Shown here: positions 63,505-64,000 of the stretch, in pieces
How positions within the stretch are numbered: the first letter of the stretch is position 1
Layout of the letters: every line of letters begins with the position of its first letter
From: Chloroflexota bacterium
GTDB taxonomy: Bacteria > Chloroflexota > UBA6077 > FW602-bin22 > JACPRP01
Reading direction: 5' to 3'
Length of the DNA stretch: 64,000 nt
NCBI GenBank assembly: GCA_023480885.1
Contig: JAMCWX010000030.1
Location: 1-64,000, forward strand
Made by a program: the position numbers and the translations under genes
Notes under the pieces: model-generated
What the model saw: the letters and a program-made list of their open reading frames with translations, nothing else
What the model was told of the DNA's origin: nothing
Database searches by the model: none

Positions 63505-64000
63505 TTAGAACCATCTTGATGTGACGATTTTCTTTTCGGTGAAGAATTCGATGGCGTCGCGGCCGTGCCCGTGGAGGTCGCCGAAGAACGAGTCCTTCCA
63601 CCCGGTGAATGTGAAGAAGGCCATTGGCGCGGGCACCCCGATGTTGATGCCCACCATACCGCAGCGAACCCTGTACTTGAACTCCCGAGCCCACTTGCCG
63701 CTTGACGTGAAGATCGCCGTGGCGTTGCCATACGGGTTGGCATCCATGATAGCCAGGGCCTCATCTAAGTCGCGCACCCTGATGAGGCCGAGCACCGGCC
63801 CGAAGATCTCTTCATTGGCGATAACCATATCCGGTTTGACGTGATCGAAGATAGTCGGCCCGACGAAACAGCCGTTGGGATAGCCATCGACCCGGATTTG
63901 TCGGCCGTCGAGGATAAGCCTGGCTCCCTCCTGCACGCCTTTCTCAATGTAGCCCAAGACACGATCCAGATGCCGTCGGGAGACGACAGGACCCATCTGC
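63505..64000 (-). CDS. Malonate/methylmalonate-semialdehyde dehydrogenase (C-terminal part, runs off the window)
   Basis: The last 165 codons are present: MGPVVSRRHLDRVLGYIEKG, GYPNGCFVGPTIFDHVKPDM, ANEEIFGPVLGLIRVRDLDE, GNATAIFTSSGKWAREFKYR, GMVGINIGVPAPMAFF and TGWKDSFFGDLHGHGRDAIE. These match CoA-acylating MMSDH (aldehyde dehydrogenase superfamily), not simple aldehyde dehydrogenases. The catalytic Cys lies upstream, outside the window. It would oxidise malonate semialdehyde to acetyl-CoA and CO2, finishing the pathway. Confidence 0.92.
   Translation of the reverse strand, partial: QMGPVVSRRHLDRVLGYIEKGVQEGARLILDGRQIRVDGYPNGCFVGPTIFDHVKPDMVIANEEIFGPVLGLIRVRDLDEALAIMDANPYGNATAIFTSSGKWAREFKYRVRCGMVGINIGVPAPMAFFTFTGWKDSFFGDLHGHGRDAIEFFTEKKIVTSRWF

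Overview
The window looks like a chromosomal piece of a moderately GC-rich bacterium, most likely an uncultured member of the Chloroflexota. That placement is an inference from GroEL without a GGM tail, large secreted proteins built from FN3-like and YD repeats, a GT4 glycosyltransferase coupled to a GH130 enzyme, and strong Shine-Dalgarno sites with frequent GTG and TTG starts. No 16S or ribosomal marker is present, so the phylum is not proven.

Layout. 1-4,250: the tail of a Fic-type protein, then a very large secreted repeat protein. 4,600-6,900: a GAF-GAF-PAS histidine kinase. 7,200-13,800: groES-groEL behind a long untranslated leader, then a glycosyltransferase, a GH130 enzyme and a small winged-helix protein. 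13,900-34,140: a polymorphic-toxin island. It has one full-length secreted Rhs/YD-repeat protein (about 2,780 aa) and four displaced C-terminal cassettes on the same strand, interrupted by two transposase genes. Four cassettes end in unrelated toxin domains (RES-like, alpha/beta hydrolase, ADP-ribosyltransferase-like, nuclease-like), each followed by a short gene that is probably its immunity protein. 34,400-41,000: BON-domain proteins, a DJ-1/PfpI protein, a zincin-like protein, an ECF sigma / anti-sigma / PDZ operon and an RNase Z-like hydrolase. 41,000-51,000: a Liv-type ABC transporter with an acyl-CoA ligase and an SDR dehydrogenase, preceded by a PucR-type regulator. 51,200-56,300: small accessory genes including a TiaS-like protein, a nucleotidyltransferase, a DUF433/DUF5615 toxin-antitoxin pair, decayed HicAB and AAA+ fragments, and tRNA-Leu(UAA). 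56,300-64,000: a reductive pyrimidine-degradation cluster.

How the genes work together. The pyrimidine cluster encodes uptake (NCS1 permease), ring reduction (PreA), ring opening (dihydropyrimidinase), decarbamoylation (beta-ureidopropionase-like amidase), transamination (class III aminotransferase) and oxidation to an acyl-CoA (malonate/methylmalonate semialdehyde dehydrogenase). A 54-codon membrane peptide with a perfect ribosome binding site sits inside the cluster. The Liv cluster suggests import of a small organic acid or amino acid, CoA activation and oxidation.

The Rhs island is the most unusual part. The displaced cassettes lack start codons and promoters. They carry about 1.1-1.3 kb of nearly identical core DNA upstream of each toxin, and three begin at the same short junction sequence. 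This looks like a reservoir of toxin-immunity modules that could be swapped onto the single expressed Rhs gene by homologous recombination.
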